From NCBI RefSeq assembly GCF_013403975.1, contig NZ_JABFDH010000003.1, positions 124,001 through 188,000 of the forward strand: a stretch of 64,000 nucleotides of DNA, given 5' to 3'. The notes under the pieces are model-generated. The model worked only from the letters and a program-made list of their open reading frames with translations, ran no database searches and had not been told where the DNA came from. Made by a program: the position numbers and the translations under genes. The DNA comes from Winogradskyella ursingii (GTDB lineage: Bacteria; Bacteroidota; Bacteroidia; Flavobacteriales; Flavobacteriaceae). This document shows positions 16,151-24,948 of the stretch, one piece after another (position 1 is the first letter of the stretch; each line of letters opens with the position of its first letter).

Positions 16151-18658
16151 TTAATACTCATCCCGAAAGAAAATAGCATTCATCAACAACTTATTGGTAC
16201 CATACCAAAAGGCTCTAAAATTGGTGTTGTCGGTAAACGCCACAACATTACCACGACCAACACGGCCAATTTTTAACGGCACTGTATTACTAATACTATC
16301 CAGATTTTCTTCTGAAATATAACCACTCAACAATGGATTCTCTGTGTATTGTATTGGGTTATTATAACTATTTTTATCTGCAGGAATAAACAATGTAGTA
16401 TTTCTGAACATTGCCAATTTATCATTTTTATAGCCAAAATTTATAGGATGCGAACGGTCCAATTCAGCTTCAAAAATAGCTCCACCAATTACTTGCGCAC
16501 CTCTAAAATCGCCGCGTTCTTCAAATGTGATGTTTTTCGCGTCTAGATTACTTTTCTTGAAATCTATGTTCATTAATTTTTTAGAATCTAGCCAACGTAA
16601 TGCGTTTCTATAAGCGACTAATGTGCCACCGTCTTCGAGCCATGATTTTAGTTTTTTAGTGTTGTTTTCATTTAAACCAGAATAAGAATTTACCATAATA
16701 ATGGTGTTATAACGGTTTAAATCTGCACGACTAAAATCGTCTGTGTCTAACTTAGTGACTGTGATGTCGTAGCGTGTATCCAATAAGTGCCAGATTTCAC
16801 CAGCATCATAAGACGTCATACCATCGCCTACTAATAACGCTATTTTTGGTAATTCAAGACTGCCAAAATTATTACTACCTAAATCGATACCCTCAGTTAA
16901 CCCTGTAGAAACAGCATCAATAGTAATATGGCTTTCCTTGGCAGTTTCATCTAAAAATGAATAAACTTCGGACGAACTCATATCCTGATTCTGAGCAGGT
17001 ACCATAATCGTTCCGTAACCGTACTTTTTACCATTTGCCGTAAATTGTTTTGAACTCACTTTGGCTCTCAAGCCTTCTTTTAAAATAGCATATAAAAGTT
17101 TTGGTGAGTAATATTCGTTCCATTCAAACAAATATGCATAGTCACTTTTTGATGCTACACCACCTGTTTTTGGCTGTAAATCTGTGACCACACTCCCAGC
17201 ATTAGATGTTGTTGTTTCCGTATAATCAAGATTAAACGCTAATGGGAAAGACCAAGCCGAAATATCATAAAACAAGCTATCTTGAAACGTGGTACGTTTC
17301 TCAAACATCGCATCAATCAACCTTGTGTTTTTTTGATTTTTAGGCACAATATAGCTGTATCCTTTTTTGAAAGATATGCCATTCGCTGAAAAATCAGATT
17401 CCACTTCGTGGAACTTAATTTTGTGTCTATTCAATATTTCAGCCAGATGATATGTTTTAGCCGCATCTTTTTCATCTCCAAAGACAATCGCTTTATTACC
17501 GAATTTTGAACCTTCATTTCTTGCATTGTTATAAAATGTATTCTGATACTGAAGAATTTCTTCGCGCATGCCATTAGCAGCTTCTAATGTTGATAACGCT
17601 GCTGTAAATTGATTTCTTATGGTAAATGGAAACGTTAAAATACCATTGTCACTTTCTTGAATGTGTCCACGAGAACTGGCTTGTTCAAACAAAATTCCGA
17701 TACCACCATTAATATCAGGAAAGGTTGAACCTTTGCCATAATAGAAATCATCAAAACTTTCTTCAGAATAATATAGCGAGCCAATCTTATCCAATGCTTT
17801 TGCATGATATTTAGCGATACCTCTGGTCAAATCTTGATTCATTTGCGGAGTTAACGGATGCGTTCTTGAAGGAATTCCCGGTTGAAAGAAAAAACTTGAA
17901 TTGGTACCCATTTCATGGTGGTCGGTTAAAATATTAGGCATCCATTCGTGAAATGTTTTTATACGTGCTCGTGATTCTGGAAGTTGCACAGGCAACCAAT
18001 CTCTATTCATATCAAACCAATAATGGTTGGTACGTCCACCTGGCCAAACCTCACTATATTCTCTATCATTTGGATCTGGATTAAGGTTAATACTTTTATT
18101 GGTGTTAGCCCAATACGCAAATCGTTGCAAACCGTCTGGATTAAAAGATGGGTCAAAAAGAATGACCGTATTCTTCATCATTTCATCAATTTTAGACCCT
18201 TGTGCTGCAGCCAAATAATAAGCAACTGCCAAAGCAGCGTTAGAACCACTTGGCTCATTTCCGTGTATTGAAAACCCTTGATAAACTACGATAGGTCTAT
18301 TTTCTACATTGGCAGATTTACTCTCAGTGGCCTCAATGTGTGCTTTTTGTATGGCATCTAAATTCTGATGGTTTTGAGGCGAGGTGATGGTCAATAATAA
18401 TAATGGTCGACCTTCAAATGTTTTTCCTCTATCGTCAATTGTAATTCTATCAGAGGCTTTCGCAAGAGCGGTCATATATTGTACGAGTTTATCGTGAGTG
18501 ATATGCCATTCGCCAACCTCATGACCAATGATGCTTTTTGGTGTTGGTATACTCGAATCATACTGTACGTCCTGAGGTAAATAATAGGACAGATCGGTAT
18601 TGGATTGTGCAAATAGACCAGTAATTGATAAAAGGAATACAAATAAAATACGTTGCAT
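16151..18658 (-). CDS. Secreted M14-family zinc carboxypeptidase, two-domain
   Basis: An 835-residue protein with signal peptide MQRILFVFLLSITGLFAQ. The M14 catalytic domain covers about residues 40-380: zinc ligands HGNE (H132, E135) and a later His in LTDHHEMGTN, with SFNPDGLQRF and WFDMNRDW as substrate-site segments. The second half (from about residue 600) looks like a class-I glutamine-amidotransferase fold, with KIALLVGDGMTSYDAGEIWH and TIIMVNSYSGLN, as is usual for large M14 proteins of Bacteroidota. It should cut C-terminal residues from peptides outside the inner membrane. It ends at a shared terminator and has its own upstream region. Confidence 0.9.
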   Translation of the reverse strand: MQRILFVFLLSITGLFAQSNTDLSYYLPQDVQYDSSIPTPKSIIGHEVGEWHITHDKLVQYMTALAKASDRITIDDRGKTFEGRPLLLLTITSPQNHQNLDAIQKAHIEATESKSANVENRPIVVYQGFSIHGNEPSGSNAALAVAYYLAAAQGSKIDEMMKNTVILFDPSFNPDGLQRFAYWANTNKSINLNPDPNDREYSEVWPGGRTNHYWFDMNRDWLPVQLPESRARIKTFHEWMPNILTDHHEMGTNSSFFFQPGIPSRTHPLTPQMNQDLTRGIAKYHAKALDKIGSLYYSEESFDDFYYGKGSTFPDINGGIGILFEQASSRGHIQESDNGILTFPFTIRNQFTAALSTLEAANGMREEILQYQNTFYNNARNEGSKFGNKAIVFGDEKDAAKTYHLAEILNRHKIKFHEVESDFSANGISFKKGYSYIVPKNQKNTRLIDAMFEKRTTFQDSLFYDISAWSFPLAFNLDYTETTTSNAGSVVTDLQPKTGGVASKSDYAYLFEWNEYYSPKLLYAILKEGLRAKVSSKQFTANGKKYGYGTIMVPAQNQDMSSSEVYSFLDETAKESHITIDAVSTGLTEGIDLGSNNFGSLELPKIALLVGDGMTSYDAGEIWHLLDTRYDITVTKLDTDDFSRADLNRYNTIIMVNSYSGLNENNTKKLKSWLEDGGTLVAYRNALRWLDSKKLMNIDFKKSNLDAKNITFEERGDFRGAQVIGGAIFEAELDRSHPINFGYKNDKLAMFRNTTLFIPADKNSYNNPIQYTENPLLSGYISEENLDSISNTVPLKIGRVGRGNVVAFTDNTNFRAFWYGTNKLLMNAIFFRDEY

Positions 18659-18744
18659 AAAAATTGGATTAGTTTGTTGTAAAATCTTTGAAATTTTTTG
18701 ACTTAATCATCTTAATGAAGGCGACTAGTTTCTTAATTGCTTAA

Positions 18745-18778
18745 AAATAAAAAACCCTGACGATATTGTCAGGGTTTT
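18745..18778 (-). terminator. Rho-independent terminator of the PUR gene
   Basis: AAAACCCTGAC (18751-18761) and GTCAGGGTTTT (18768-18778) form a perfect 11-bp stem with a 6-nt loop; on the minus strand the stem runs into TTTTTTATTTTT. It separates the PUR gene from the M14 peptidase gene. Confidence 0.85.
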
Positions 18779-18802
18779 GGTATAATTTAACAGATGTACA
18801 AC

Positions 18803-19195
18803 TTAAATATCATCAAAACTGATATCGGTAAAACTATCCGTCGATTTTGTGTCTTGTGGAGTTTTAGCTTCTTGTGCTACGAAATCATCATCTTCTCTCT
18901 TAAAATCTTTCTGATGACGTTCGCTAATAACTTCGGTACCTTTTTCGTCAATGATATAATCCGTCATTTCACCAAGGATTTCTCTAAATTCAATAAAATC
19001 CTCTTTATAAAGGTATATTTTATGCTTTTTGTAATGAAACGATCCATCATCATTAGTAAACTTTTTACTTTCTGTAATAGTTAAGTAATAATCGCCCGCT
19101 TTAGTTGCTCTTACATCAAAAAAATAAGTGCGTCTTCCCGCACGTAATACTTTAGAGTAGATTTCTTCTTTGTCCATCATTCCGTAGTCACTCAT
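18803..19195 (-). CDS. PUR-domain nucleic-acid-binding protein (DUF3276)
   Basis: A 130-residue protein. The PUR repeat spans about residues 10-85: KVLRAGRRTYFFDVRATKAG, then DYYLTITESKK, then HKIYLYKEDFIEFREIL. This is the single-repeat PUR-alpha-like fold found throughout Bacteroidota and spirochaetes, which binds single-stranded DNA or RNA. The last 45 residues are acidic and probably disordered. It has a good terminator at 18745-18778. The ABC exporter gene lies upstream on the same strand, 68 bp away, so the two may share a transcript. The target nucleic acid is not known. Confidence 0.9.
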   Translation of the reverse strand: MSDYGMMDKEEIYSKVLRAGRRTYFFDVRATKAGDYYLTITESKKFTNDDGSFHYKKHKIYLYKEDFIEFREILGEMTDYIIDEKGTEVISERHQKDFKREDDDFVAQEAKTPQDTKSTDSFTDISFDDI

Positions 19196-19263
19196 AATTC
19201 AATCTTTGATTTTATATTATTTCGAAATCAAAAATCTAAAAAAAAAGTATAGCAACCAACAAA

Positions 19264-21021
19264 TTATAACATTTCTTTTTCTGAGAGTTGCTTTGTGTAA
19301 AGTTCTTTATAATATCCATCGATATCAATGAGACTTTGGTGAGTTCCGGTCTGGATCACTTTACCATCGTCCAGAACAATTATCTTATCTGCATTTTTAG
19401 CCGAGGACACACGGTGGCTCACTATAATAGTAGTTTTATCTTTGGTGAGTTTTACAAGATTTTTAAGGATTTTCTCTTCGGTTTCAGTATCTACAGCAGA
19501 AAGACAATCGTCAAAAAGAAGTATGTCTGGTTTTTTAACAATTGCTCTAGCAATGGACACACGTTGCTTTTGGCCACCAGATAATGTAATGCCACGTTCA
19601 CCTAAAACGGTATCGTATCCTTTATTGAAACCAATGATATTTTTATGAACTCTTGCGTTTTTTGCGGCTTCTATTACTTCATCATCCGTAGCATCTTCTT
19701 TTCCGAATTTTATATTATTTCTTATCGTATCAGAAAATAAAAAAGCATCCTGAGGTACATAACCAATACTTTGTCTCAAATTGTAAAGATTGAGATTTGA
19801 AATCACAGTATCATCAACTAAAATAGACCCATTGTCAATGTCGTAAAGCCTTCCAATTAAATCGAGAATAGTCGATTTACCAGATCCAGTCTTTCCTAAA
19901 ATAGCTAAAGTTTCGCCAGAATTGATTTTAAAACTCACGTCTTTTAGAGCCTTAATATTAGTGTCTGGGTATATAAAAGAAACATTTTTGAATTCGATAT
20001 CACCTTTTATGGGTGTCAACTGCTGAACCTTGTTTTGGATCTCTGGTTCTTGACCTAAAAACTCATTAATGCGCTGTTGTGATGCTTCTGCCTGTTGTAC
20101 GAGCGAAGTCACCCAACCCACTGTAGCGACTGGCCAGGTAAGCATATTTACGTAAATGATAAACTCTGCAATGGTACCAATATTTTCAATTTCACCATTC
20201 ATATATTGCATGCCACCAATATAAATTACAATGAGATTACTCAAGCCTATAAGCAAGATCATCAAAGGAAAAAATAAGGCTTGTACTTTTGTTAGATTAA
20301 TCTGCTTTTGTCTGTTTTCAGAAGATAGATTATCAAATTCCGTATTGGTTCTGGGCTCAATGCCATAAGATTTAATTACCGAAACTCCACTGAATGTCTC
20401 TTGCGTATAAGTTGATAATGTTGAAAGAGATTGCTGTACAATAGTACTGCGCTTATTAATCATTTTACTTAATTTATAAATGGAAAATGATAAAATAGGC
20501 AAGGGGAGTAGTGTATATAGGGTGAGTGTTGGCGCAGTATTAATCATATATATAAAAGCCACAACAAACAAGGTAATGGTATTCATGGTGTACATAATGG
20601 CTGGACCAACATACATACGTACTTTACCTACGTCTTCACTGATTCTATTCATTAAATCACCCGTTCTGTTCGATTTGTAAAAATTTAAAGAGAGAATTTG
20701 GTAATGCTGATAGATTTCATTTTTAAGGTCGTATTCAATATAGCGCGACACGTTGATAATTGTTTGTCGCATTAAAAACGTGAAAATCCCAGCAACAATT
20801 GCTGCACCGATTAAGTAAAGAACATTGACCAATAAATCAGCTTTAAAAGCTTCTGCACCAATCTTACCATTAAAATGATCAGAAATAATATTAATTGAGT
20901 CACCAACTAATCTTGGTGTAAACAGCGTAAATATTTTAGCTATTATAGTGATAAGAATACCTACAATTAAACGGTATCTGTATTTAAAAAAATATTTATT
21001 GAGGTGTTTTAGTGCTTTCAT
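19264..21021 (-). CDS. ABC exporter half-transporter (membrane + ATPase)
   Basis: A 585-residue protein with an N-terminal six-helix membrane domain (to about residue 320) and a C-terminal ATPase. The ATPase has Walker A GKTGSGKST, signature LSGGQKQR and Walker B ILLFDD, then LSAVDTETEE and switch His in IIVSHR. In Walker B the usual catalytic Glu is Asp (FDD), as in MdlA/YheI-type halves that often pair with a second, canonical half; no second half is in the window. It exports an unknown lipid, peptide or drug. A -7 element lies on the minus strand at 21038-21045, just ahead of the ATG. Confidence 0.9.
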   Translation of the reverse strand: MKALKHLNKYFFKYRYRLIVGILITIIAKIFTLFTPRLVGDSINIISDHFNGKIGAEAFKADLLVNVLYLIGAAIVAGIFTFLMRQTIINVSRYIEYDLKNEIYQHYQILSLNFYKSNRTGDLMNRISEDVGKVRMYVGPAIMYTMNTITLFVVAFIYMINTAPTLTLYTLLPLPILSFSIYKLSKMINKRSTIVQQSLSTLSTYTQETFSGVSVIKSYGIEPRTNTEFDNLSSENRQKQINLTKVQALFFPLMILLIGLSNLIVIYIGGMQYMNGEIENIGTIAEFIIYVNMLTWPVATVGWVTSLVQQAEASQQRINEFLGQEPEIQNKVQQLTPIKGDIEFKNVSFIYPDTNIKALKDVSFKINSGETLAILGKTGSGKSTILDLIGRLYDIDNGSILVDDTVISNLNLYNLRQSIGYVPQDAFLFSDTIRNNIKFGKEDATDDEVIEAAKNARVHKNIIGFNKGYDTVLGERGITLSGGQKQRVSIARAIVKKPDILLFDDCLSAVDTETEEKILKNLVKLTKDKTTIIVSHRVSSAKNADKIIVLDDGKVIQTGTHQSLIDIDGYYKELYTKQLSEKEML

Positions 21022-21037
21022 ATTGCATTTGGTCGGA

Positions 21038-21045
21038 CAAAAGTA
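21038..21045 (-). promoter_or_regulatory. -7 element TACTTTTG for the ABC exporter gene
   Basis: On the minus strand the sequence reads TACTTTTG, an exact TAnnTTTG match, 16 bp before the ATG at 21021. Confidence 0.4.
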
Positions 21046-21074
21046 TTACCATAATCTTATTTTGTAGTTAATAT

Positions 21075-21106
21075 TTTGCTAATCCTCTAATTATAATTTA
21101 TTTTTG
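21075..21106 (+). promoter_or_regulatory. Bacteroidota promoter of leucine dehydrogenase gene
   Basis: TTTG at 21075-21078 and TATTTTTG at 21099-21106 are separated by 20 bp, which matches the Bacteroidota -33/-7 layout well. The -7 element is 47 bp before the ATG at 21154. It is the most complete promoter in the window. Confidence 0.65.
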
Positions 21107-21153
21107 CTCGCCGTTTTTAAGGAATCCTCAAACGGTCTAAAATCTTATTAAAC

Positions 21154-22257
21154 ATGACTTCAAGTATTATATCACCCAAAGAGCTATCTCATGTAGATCC
21201 CGTCTTTGGACAGGAATCTTTTGATGACCACGAGCAAATTGTTTTTTGCAACGACAAAGATACTGGTTTAAAAGCTATAATTGGTATTCACAATACAGTT
21301 TTGGGACCAGCTTTAGGAGGTACCAGAATGTGGAACTATTCTAATGAATGGGAAGCATTAAATGATGTGTTGCGATTATCTCGCGGAATGACATTTAAAT
21401 CTGCCATTACAGGATTGAATCTCGGCGGAGGTAAAGCCGTAATTATCGGTGACGCTAAAACACAAAAAACGCCAGAGTTAATGCGTCGTTTTGGAGAATT
21501 TGTTCATTCATTGAGCGGACGATACATTACAGCAGAAGATGTTGGTATGGCCACAGAAGACATGGATACGGTTAGAGAGGTAACTCCATATGTTACTGGT
21601 ATATCAGAAAGTAAAGGTGGTGCGGGAAATCCATCTCCAATTACTGCTTATGGTGTTTTTATGGGTATGAAGGCAGCAGCTAAATTCCAATATGGATCTG
21701 ATATCTTAGAAGATAAAAATGTTTTTGTTCAAGGTATAGGTAATGTTGGCGAAGCATTAGTGGAACATTTAGTTAATGAGGGTGCCAAAGTTACCATCGC
21801 AGATTTAAGCCAAGATCGTTTGGAAGAAGTGCGCAGTAAGTATGGAGCTACTATATATGGAGGCGATGATATTTACAGTGCAAATATGGATATTTATGCT
21901 CCGTGTGCGCTTGGTGCGACTATAAATGATGATACCATTTATAAACTTCAAGCAAAAATTATTGCTGGAGCTGCCAACAACCAATTGGCGAATGAGAAAA
22001 AACACGGTCAAATTTTACAGGAAAGAGGTATTGTATATGCACCAGATTTTTTGATTAATGCTGGTGGAATTATTAATGTTTATGCGGAACTGGAGAACTA
22101 CGATAAGCAGGAAATAATGCGTAAAACAGAGAACATTTACAATACCACGCTCGAAATTCTCGATAATGCCAAGGTGAACAATCTAACCACGCATAATGCC
22201 GCACTTAATATTGCAAGAGAGCGTATTGAAACGAGAAAGAGAGAAAACTCAAAATAG
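21154..22257 (+). CDS. Leucine/amino-acid dehydrogenase (Glu/Leu/Phe/Val family)
   Basis: A 367-residue protein. The catalytic lysine region is GLNLGGGKAVI, preceded by GPALGGTRMW with the first substrate-site lysine replaced by a GG/T loop as in leucine dehydrogenases. The NAD-binding motif is VFVQGIGNVGEALVEHL. It catalyses reversible oxidative deamination of branched-chain amino acids to 2-oxo acids with NAD+. Family length and order are normal. A complete promoter lies upstream, and a hairpin with a T-tract follows at 22292. The closely related valine dehydrogenases cannot be excluded. Confidence 0.85.
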   Translation: MTSSIISPKELSHVDPVFGQESFDDHEQIVFCNDKDTGLKAIIGIHNTVLGPALGGTRMWNYSNEWEALNDVLRLSRGMTFKSAITGLNLGGGKAVIIGDAKTQKTPELMRRFGEFVHSLSGRYITAEDVGMATEDMDTVREVTPYVTGISESKGGAGNPSPITAYGVFMGMKAAAKFQYGSDILEDKNVFVQGIGNVGEALVEHLVNEGAKVTIADLSQDRLEEVRSKYGATIYGGDDIYSANMDIYAPCALGATINDDTIYKLQAKIIAGAANNQLANEKKHGQILQERGIVYAPDFLINAGGIINVYAELENYDKQEIMRKTENIYNTTLEILDNAKVNNLTTHNAALNIARERIETRKRENSK

Positions 22258-22280
22258 TTTTTTTCAGAATTAAATAATAG

Positions 22281-22317
22281 TATTTTTGCACGGTGGGTTT
22301 TTTGCCCACCTTTTTTT
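22281..22317 (+). terminator. Hairpin terminator with an overlapping -7-like box, between leuDH and nusB
   Basis: GGTGGG (22292-22297) and CCCACC (22305-22310) form a 6-bp stem with a 7-nt loop followed by seven T, a plausible terminator for the dehydrogenase gene. Immediately upstream TATTTTTG (22281-22288) matches the -7 consensus, so a transcript for nusB might begin just before or inside the hairpin. Confidence 0.6.
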
Positions 22318-22346
22318 AATCAAAAAACAAAAGTAAGTTCTTAGAC

Positions 22347-23291
22347 ATGCTCAATAGAAGACACATCAGAATAAAAGTTATGCAATCGCTATATGCTTTT
22401 AAAGGAACTGAGAGTGATGATATCACAAAGAACGAAAAATTTTTGCTTCACAGTTTAGATAGTATTTACGATTTATATCTATCCATACTTGCATTGCTTA
22501 CCGAACTGCAAAAAAAGAGCAAAGACCACAATCAAAAATTACAGAAAAAGTTAACAGGGTCTGCCGCAGACAGAAATCCAAGCACCAAGTTTCAGGATAA
22601 TCAATTGTTGGAGCTTATTAGCAGCAATAAGATGCTGCAAGAAATTATCAAAAAGCGTAAACTTAATTTTTGGGAGCTTGATTTTGAATACATCGATATT
22701 TTATTTAAAGAGATATTGAAAAGCGAGATTTACGAGGAGTATATTAATGATACTGAGAATTCTTTTCAAAAGGAAAAACAGTTTGTTTTGGATATTTATT
22801 CTGAAATTATAGCACCTAACGATAAACTTTATGATTATTTTGAAGATAAGAGACTTACTTGGGTCGATGATCTTCCAGTTGTAAATACAGCTATTTTAAA
22901 GGTCTTGAGAAAGCAAAAACTGATTTCTCCAGAAACTGCCTTGCTACCAGAATTGTACAAGGATGATGACGATAAGGAATTTGCTAAAGACTTGCTCAAA
23001 AAAACTTTGCTTAATAGCAGTACTTTTATAGGAGAAATTTCAAGTAAGACCACAAATTGGGATTCTGAGCGCTTGGCCAGTATTGACGGTGTATTACTTC
23101 AGATGGCTATTTGCGAATTCCAGAAGTTCAATTCTATACCCTACAAAGTTACTATTAATGAGTATCTGGAAGTCGCTAAGGAATATTCTACGCCTAAAAG
23201 CAGTTTCTTTATAAATGGTATTTTAGATAAAATTGTGAAAGACTACCAAGCCGAAAAGAAACATCAAAAAACAGGAAGAGGGTTGCTGTAA
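22347..23291 (+). CDS. nusB: Transcription antitermination factor NusB, long form
   Basis: A 314-residue protein. The start MLNRRHIRIKVMQSLYAF is the RNA-binding arginine-rich beginning of NusB. The helical core continues in the C-terminal half (LLQMAICEFQKFNSIPYKVTINEYLEVAKEYSTPKSSFFINGILDKIVKDY), which is the most typical block. E. coli NusB has about 140 residues; the Bacteroidota form is roughly twice as long because of a helical insertion between these blocks. NusB binds boxA RNA with NusE (S10) and prevents early termination in rRNA operons. Genes for DUF1573 and YajC follow. Confidence 0.9.
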   Translation: MLNRRHIRIKVMQSLYAFKGTESDDITKNEKFLLHSLDSIYDLYLSILALLTELQKKSKDHNQKLQKKLTGSAADRNPSTKFQDNQLLELISSNKMLQEIIKKRKLNFWELDFEYIDILFKEILKSEIYEEYINDTENSFQKEKQFVLDIYSEIIAPNDKLYDYFEDKRLTWVDDLPVVNTAILKVLRKQKLISPETALLPELYKDDDDKEFAKDLLKKTLLNSSTFIGEISSKTTNWDSERLASIDGVLLQMAICEFQKFNSIPYKVTINEYLEVAKEYSTPKSSFFINGILDKIVKDYQAEKKHQKTGRGLL

Positions 23292-23335
23292 GTGTTAACA
23301 ACAAACTAAAAGTTTTAATTGGATGAAATTATTAT

Positions 23336-23343
23336 TACCTTTG
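23336..23343 (+). promoter_or_regulatory. -7 element TACCTTTG ahead of DUF1573 gene
   Basis: Exact TAnnTTTG match 46 bp before the ATG at 23390. A TTG lies 14 bp upstream, closer than the usual -33 spacing. Confidence 0.45.
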
Positions 23344-23389
23344 ACGGCTGAATTAAAAATGTATTTAAGTTAATTAAAAAATAATAGCA

Positions 23390-23950
23390 ATGAAAAAAGT
23401 AATTTTAGGACTTAGTGCTTTATGTATGGTAGCCTTTACTTCTTGTAAAGAAAATGCTGCTGACAAAGTAAAATCTGAAAATGTAGCCGTCGCTGCCGAA
23501 AGAGATGCCAATGCTGGTGATTTTCCAGTAATTTCTTTTGATAAAGTTGAACACGATTTTGGAACGATTGAAAATGGAACACCTGTAGAAACTACTTTTA
23601 AGTACACAAATACTGGTAATTCTATGTTGGTTGTAAGTAACATTAAAAGTACTTGTGGATGTACAGTACCATCTAACTGGACAAAAGAGGTGAAGCCAGG
23701 CGATACGGGTGAATTTGTTGTAAAATTCAACGGTAAAGGAAACGGAAATAAAGTTTCTAAATCGGTAACTTTGACTACCAATACTGAAAAAGGAAGTGAA
23801 GTGGTAAAAATTACTGCTTTTGTGGAAAAAGATCCAAACGCTAAAGCAGCACCTGCTACAGCATCTATGAATCAAGCCGCACCTAATACAACTGGTACAG
23901 TGATGAAAACTTCAACACAACCAGGGCACGAAGGACATAACCATAACTAA
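23390..23950 (+). CDS. DUF1573 periplasmic lipoprotein
   Basis: A 186-residue protein with a lipoprotein signal ending AFTSC (cysteine about 20). The DUF1573 Ig-like domain covers about residues 45-145 with the hallmark HDFGTIENGTPVETTFKYTN and SNIKSTCGCTVPSNW; the CGC pair is conserved in the family. A low-complexity Ala/Thr tail follows and ends in HEGHNHN, which could bind metal. Function is unknown; the fold resembles MSP/ASH domains. It lies between nusB and yajC and has its own -7 element; yajC follows after 13 bp, so the two are probably co-transcribed. Confidence 0.85.
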   Translation: MKKVILGLSALCMVAFTSCKENAADKVKSENVAVAAERDANAGDFPVISFDKVEHDFGTIENGTPVETTFKYTNTGNSMLVVSNIKSTCGCTVPSNWTKEVKPGDTGEFVVKFNGKGNGNKVSKSVTLTTNTEKGSEVVKITAFVEKDPNAKAAPATASMNQAAPNTTGTVMKTSTQPGHEGHNHN

Positions 23951-23963
23951 TTAAAATAATTTA

Positions 23964-24257
23964 ATGGAAGGATTAGGATCTTTTTTGCCATTTATTGCCA
24001 TTTTCGCCGTGATGTATTTCTTTATGATAGCACCACAGATGAAAAAAGCAAAACAAGAAAAAAAATTTGCGAGCGAACTTAAGCGTGGCGATCGTGTCAT
24101 TACCAAAAGCGGAATGCATGGTAAGGTTGTGGATTTAAACGATAAAGATAATAGCTGTGTAATTGAAACATTAGCTGGAAAAATTAAATTTGATCGTTCT
24201 GCAATTTCAATGGAAATGAGTAAAAAATTAAATGCACCAGCTGTTGTAAAGAAATAG
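23964..24257 (+). CDS. yajC: Preprotein translocase accessory subunit YajC
   Basis: A 97-residue protein with one N-terminal membrane helix (FLPFIAIFAVMYFFMIAPQMKK) and a short cytosolic domain containing LKRGDRVITKSGMHGKVVDL, the YajC signature. YajC associates with SecDF and YidC. It starts 13 bp after the DUF1573 stop and is followed by a strong terminator, so it ends this transcript. Confidence 0.92.
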   Translation: MEGLGSFLPFIAIFAVMYFFMIAPQMKKAKQEKKFASELKRGDRVITKSGMHGKVVDLNDKDNSCVIETLAGKIKFDRSAISMEMSKKLNAPAVVKK

Positions 24258-24280
24258 TAGGTTGTAATACAGAATAAATT

Positions 24281-24312
24281 AAAAAGGCTTCCGATTTGGA
24301 AGCCTTTTTTTA
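24281..24312 (+). terminator. Rho-independent terminator after yajC
   Basis: AAAAAGGCTTCC (24281-24292) and GGAAGCCTTTTT (24298-24309) form a perfect 12-bp stem with a 5-nt loop and a T-tract. Confidence 0.88.
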
Positions 24313-24400
24313 TGCTCTAAATCGAAACGTAGGGTAAATTGGTTTTTAAGTGTCTTAATAATAGAAACCCTAAATTGAGATTAATTAAAAAACAATTATT

Positions 24401-24868
24401 ATGAAAACGTGTTATACCATCATTTTTGTCGTAATGCTTAGTATAGTTTCTATCGGAACCTCACAAGAGCAATCGAAAAACCAAAAGGAAGACAAAGAAA
24501 AAACAGATTTAGATAGAGCTTCTTATTATGAAAAAAGGGGAAAAGAAGATGCAAAATTTGAGCAACATTACGATTCCGAAAAATCAGAAGGAGAAGAGGA
24601 GTTTTGGAGAGAACAAAAGGACTATGAGAAATCTTTAAAAAAACGAGATAGAAAGGCTTACAAAGCTTATAAAAAAGGTAAAGAGGATGCTTATAGAGAA
24701 CATTATGAGCATTGCGATTCACATTGCCACCATAGTGACCATTACTATCAATATGCATCTCATTACCATCGTGGTTATTACAATTATTATTACTATGAGC
24801 GACGAGCTCCAAGAAACCAAATAAGGGTGCATACTGGCACTCCAAGAGTTAGAATAAGTTTTCTTTAG
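24401..24868 (+). CDS. Secreted charged protein with His/Cys/Tyr-rich tail, 155 aa
   Basis: I do not recognise the family. A signal peptide (about residues 1-21, ending GTSQ) is followed by a strongly charged, probably helical middle with repeated E/K/D/Y residues (YEKRGKEDAKFEQHYDSEK, DRKAYKAYKKGKEDAYREHY). The last 50 residues include HCDSHCHHSDHYYQYASHYH and a run of tyrosines (YYNYYYYERR). The His and Cys cluster suggests metal binding at the cell surface or periplasm; this is an inference. It has terminators on both sides, so it is a single-gene unit. Confidence 0.7.
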   Translation: MKTCYTIIFVVMLSIVSIGTSQEQSKNQKEDKEKTDLDRASYYEKRGKEDAKFEQHYDSEKSEGEEEFWREQKDYEKSLKKRDRKAYKAYKKGKEDAYREHYEHCDSHCHHSDHYYQYASHYHRGYYNYYYYERRAPRNQIRVHTGTPRVRISFL

Positions 24869-24897
24869 GTTGGTTAGTTAATTTGAGTTGATTGATG

Positions 24898-24930
24898 AAA
24901 AAGTCTCCCAATAAGGAGGCTTTTTCTTTT
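24898..24930. terminator. Terminator between convergent genes
   Basis: AAAAAGTCTCC (24898-24908) pairs with GGAGGCTTTTT (24915-24925) with one G-U pair; T-rich on the plus strand (TTTTTCTTTT) and on the minus strand (TTTTT). Confidence 0.75.
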
Positions 24931-24948
24931 GATCAAATATCAGTTGCA

